A stretch of 5,714 bases of DNA from Bacteroidetes bacterium 4572_112 (GTDB lineage Bacteria > Bacteroidota > Bacteroidia > Bacteroidales > UBA1556), in the NCBI GenBank assembly GCA_002254285.1, contig NIUZ01000131.1:1-5714 (forward strand). The letters run 5' to 3'. The position numbers were made by a program, and so were the translations under genes. Under the pieces are notes generated by a model. That model was not told where the DNA came from. It worked only from the letters and a program-made list of their open reading frames with translations, and searched no databases. Below, piece by piece: positions 3,557-5,714 of this stretch. The number at the start of each line of letters is the position of its first letter. Position 1 is the stretch's first letter.

Positions 3557-5714
3557 AAAAAACCTTACTTAATCAATTTAGGCATATTACTAATTATGAT
3601 GTTTTTTTCAAACATTATTATAGCCAATAATATTAATGTTGGTGACACTATCAGTATTAATACTACATGGAATGAGGATACCGTTAAAATTATTAGTGAT
3701 GTATACATTCCTGAAGGCATAACTCTAACAATTGCTGAGGGCACTTATGTACAGTCACAAGGATATTATAAAATTGGTGTTGATGGAAGTATTATTGCAA
3801 AAGGAACTGCAGATGATAATATTATATTTACGGCTATATCTGAAGCTACAGGTTGGCGTGGTATTAGGTTCAAAAATACCCCTACATCAAATATAACTTC
3901 AGTTTTTCAATACTGTAACTTTTCATATGGTAAAGCCAATGGCGATAGTTGGATTGATAAATCGGGTGGTGTAATGCTATTGGAAAATTATTCGAATGTA
4001 AAAATACTAAATTCCAGATTTTACAATAATTATGCGACAAGTCATGGAGGTGCAATAGCAATGTTTTATAGCTCTAGCCCTAGTATTATTAGTAGCGAAT
4101 TTGTAAATAATTCGGCAGGAAGTGTAGGAGGAGCTATGATAATTTATAGCAACAGTAATCCTACAATTATAAATACAACCATTGCCAATAATAATTCTAG
4201 TAATGGAGGTGCAATGTATAATTCTAATTCAAACGGACCAATTATAAACTGTATTATATATGGTAATACAGCCTCAAGTTCACCTCAAATTTATGGAACT
4301 CCAACACAAATAGAGAATTGTAATATTGAAGGTGGTTTTTCTGCTGGAGTTAATATTTACGATACCATTCCAGAGTTTGTTGCACCAACAGCAGGTGTAG
4401 GAAATGCCTATGCTGCTGATACTGCTGATTATTCATTAAGCTCAAGTTCTTACCTTATTGATAAAGGAATTAATACTTATTATGATCATTCATATGGCAA
4501 CTTTGATGTGGTAGGTAATTTTCGTTACGATGGCCTTAATGCTGATATAGGTGCTTACGAGCACATATCGTCGACAGAAGTTTGTGGAGATATTAGTACA
4601 AATACAGTATGGAGTGGTAGTATACTAATGAACTGTGATATTACCGTTGATGATGGAAGTGTACTGACAATAAAACCAGGAACAAAAATTATATCTACAG
4701 GGCACAATATGTTAGATATAGACGGACAATTACTTGCACAAGGCACTTATGATAGCACAATTACTATTACTGCTTGGGATAAGTACGAAGGTTGGCAAGG
4801 TATTATATTTAAGGATATTAGTACATCTAATGATAGTTCAAAAATTGAGTATTGCGTAATTACGAATAAGGTTTATGAGTCAGTAGGAGATAACCATGGT
4901 GCTATTTATGTATATAATACAAATAAGATACTAATACGAAATAATATAATTGCTGATAATAAAGGTAGGTATGGTGGTGGACTATCTATTTATGGCTCAT
5001 CAATAAATGTGATTGGTAATTTTATTGGACATAATGAATCAATACAATATGGTGCTGGTATAAGATTATATAACGATAATTCTAGCATTATTAATAATAC
5101 TATTGCTAATAATAAGAACCTTTCAACTGAAGATGGAGCTGGAGTATTTACTGATGGAACAAATACTTCTGAGTTTAAAAACAATATTATTTACTTAAAC
5201 TTCGACAATTCAGGCAATCATGCTAATCTAGATAATTTTTCTACCGCTGGATTAGATCTAACCTACTCATGCATTGAGGGTGGATATTCAGGAATAGGAA
5301 ATGTTTCTATGGATCCTTTATTTAAGAATCCTAGTAATATTGCAGGAAGAGCAACCTCGTATAAAGATTATAATTATTTTTTACAAAACACATCTCCAGC
5401 TTTAGATGCTGGTAGTAGTAGTACAACAGGTTTAAATATTCCCATAAGGGATATAATAGGTAAGACTAGAGTTTATAATTCTACAATAGATATGGGTTGT
5501 TATGAAGCCAAAGCTTTAATGTCGTTTGGTTGTGCAAATAATACAGAAAACATATCATCAAATATGCTTTGGGATGCAGATATTATAAATATTGATTGTG
5601 ATATTACTATTGATAGCGGAGTTATTGTAACAATACTACCAGGCACTAAGGTTGTATTTAATGGTAATAAAAGGATAGAAATATTAGGAGCTCTTGTGGC
5701 AAATGGAAATTCAA
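3554..5714 (+). CDS. secreted modular right-handed beta-helix protein (partial, runs off the window)
   Basis: The first 720 codons are open, with no stop before the window ends. Residues 1-24 are a signal peptide (MKKPYLINLG, then a hydrophobic stretch, likely cleaved after IIIA). The mature part repeats a module of about 315 residues. Each starts with a Trp (39, 353, 673) and a strand-rich segment of the type DITIDxGxxLTIxPGT, followed in the two complete modules by GW-GI-F (Trp101, Trp414). Then come parallel beta-helix coils, and each complete module ends with a segment like ADIGAYEH (330-337) or IDMGCYE (645-651), resembling choice-of-anchor Q domains. Module 1 contains FxNN...GGA[IM] coils (FYNN 156, GGAI 165; FVNN 183, GGAM 192; GGAM 218) like chlamydial polymorphic outer-membrane repeats. 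Such proteins are surface or secreted adhesins or carbohydrate-binding scaffolds. No polysaccharide-lyase catalytic residues could be recognised. A C-terminal type IX sorting domain would be expected beyond the window but cannot be seen. The start lacks a Shine-Dalgarno. Confidence 0.85.
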   Translation, partial: MKKPYLINLGILLIMMFFSNIIIANNINVGDTISINTTWNEDTVKIISDVYIPEGITLTIAEGTYVQSQGYYKIGVDGSIIAKGTADDNIIFTAISEATGWRGIRFKNTPTSNITSVFQYCNFSYGKANGDSWIDKSGGVMLLENYSNVKILNSRFYNNYATSHGGAIAMFYSSSPSIISSEFVNNSAGSVGGAMIIYSNSNPTIINTTIANNNSSNGGAMYNSNSNGPIINCIIYGNTASSSPQIYGTPTQIENCNIEGGFSAGVNIYDTIPEFVAPTAGVGNAYAADTADYSLSSSSYLIDKGINTYYDHSYGNFDVVGNFRYDGLNADIGAYEHISSTEVCGDISTNTVWSGSILMNCDITVDDGSVLTIKPGTKIISTGHNMLDIDGQLLAQGTYDSTITITAWDKYEGWQGIIFKDISTSNDSSKIEYCVITNKVYESVGDNHGAIYVYNTNKILIRNNIIADNKGRYGGGLSIYGSSINVIGNFIGHNESIQYGAGIRLYNDNSSIINNTIANNKNLSTEDGAGVFTDGTNTSEFKNNIIYLNFDNSGNHANLDNFSTAGLDLTYSCIEGGYSGIGNVSMDPLFKNPSNIAGRATSYKDYNYFLQNTSPALDAGSSSTTGLNIPIRDIIGKTRVYNSTIDMGCYEAKALMSFGCANNTENISSNMLWDADIINIDCDITIDSGVIVTILPGTKVVFNGNKRIEILGALVANGNS

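Noticed and set aside
4555..5184. Two minus-strand open frames (4555-4746 and 4990-5184)
   Set aside because: Both lie antisense to the beta-helix gene, which has a continuous, repeat-structured frame.

Overview
The window reads as chromosomal DNA of an AT-rich member of the Bacteroidota, probably an environmental Bacteroidales/Marinilabiliales-like or flavobacterial lineage. The evidence is the low GC content, Bacteroidota-type -7 promoter boxes (TAnnTTTG) upstream of two genes, mostly weak Shine-Dalgarno sequences, a NarL-type two-component pair of the kind common in this phylum, and a very large secreted beta-helix protein. The exact genus cannot be read from the sequence.

Layout: (1) 43-801, minus strand, is a complete TrmH/SpoU-family rRNA 2'-O-methyltransferase of the RlmB type. 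(2) 802-1192 is a divergent intergenic region of about 390 bp. It holds a promoter for the methyltransferase, two strikingly GC-rich imperfect hairpins that may form a small repeat element, a promoter for the rightward operon, and four perfect tandem copies of a 17-bp repeat filling the predicted 5' leader of the kinase gene. (3) 1193-2308 and 2361-3011, plus strand, encode a membrane-anchored PAS/HisKA_3 sensor kinase and its NarL/LuxR-type response regulator, forming one operon. (4) 3012-3553 is a gene-free stretch of about 540 bp. It contains a pair of similar 11-bp sites spaced exactly 21 bp apart, a hairpin, and a duplicated leader block (about 48 bp) that carries a perfect 10-bp palindrome in each copy. 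(5) 3554-5714, plus strand, is the first 720 codons of a secreted right-handed beta-helix protein that runs off the window. It is built from modules of about 315 residues, of which two complete copies and the start of a third are visible.

How the genes may work together: the kinase has no extracytoplasmic sensor domain, so its signal is probably cytoplasmic or membrane-borne and read through the PAS domain. It would phosphorylate Asp57 of the regulator, whose HTH domain would bind DNA. The repeated sites in both flanking intergenic regions are natural candidates for operators, either autoregulatory or controlling the surface protein, but this is inference. Nothing in the window amounts to a clearly new defence or mobile system. 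The unusual content is mainly in the non-coding regions.
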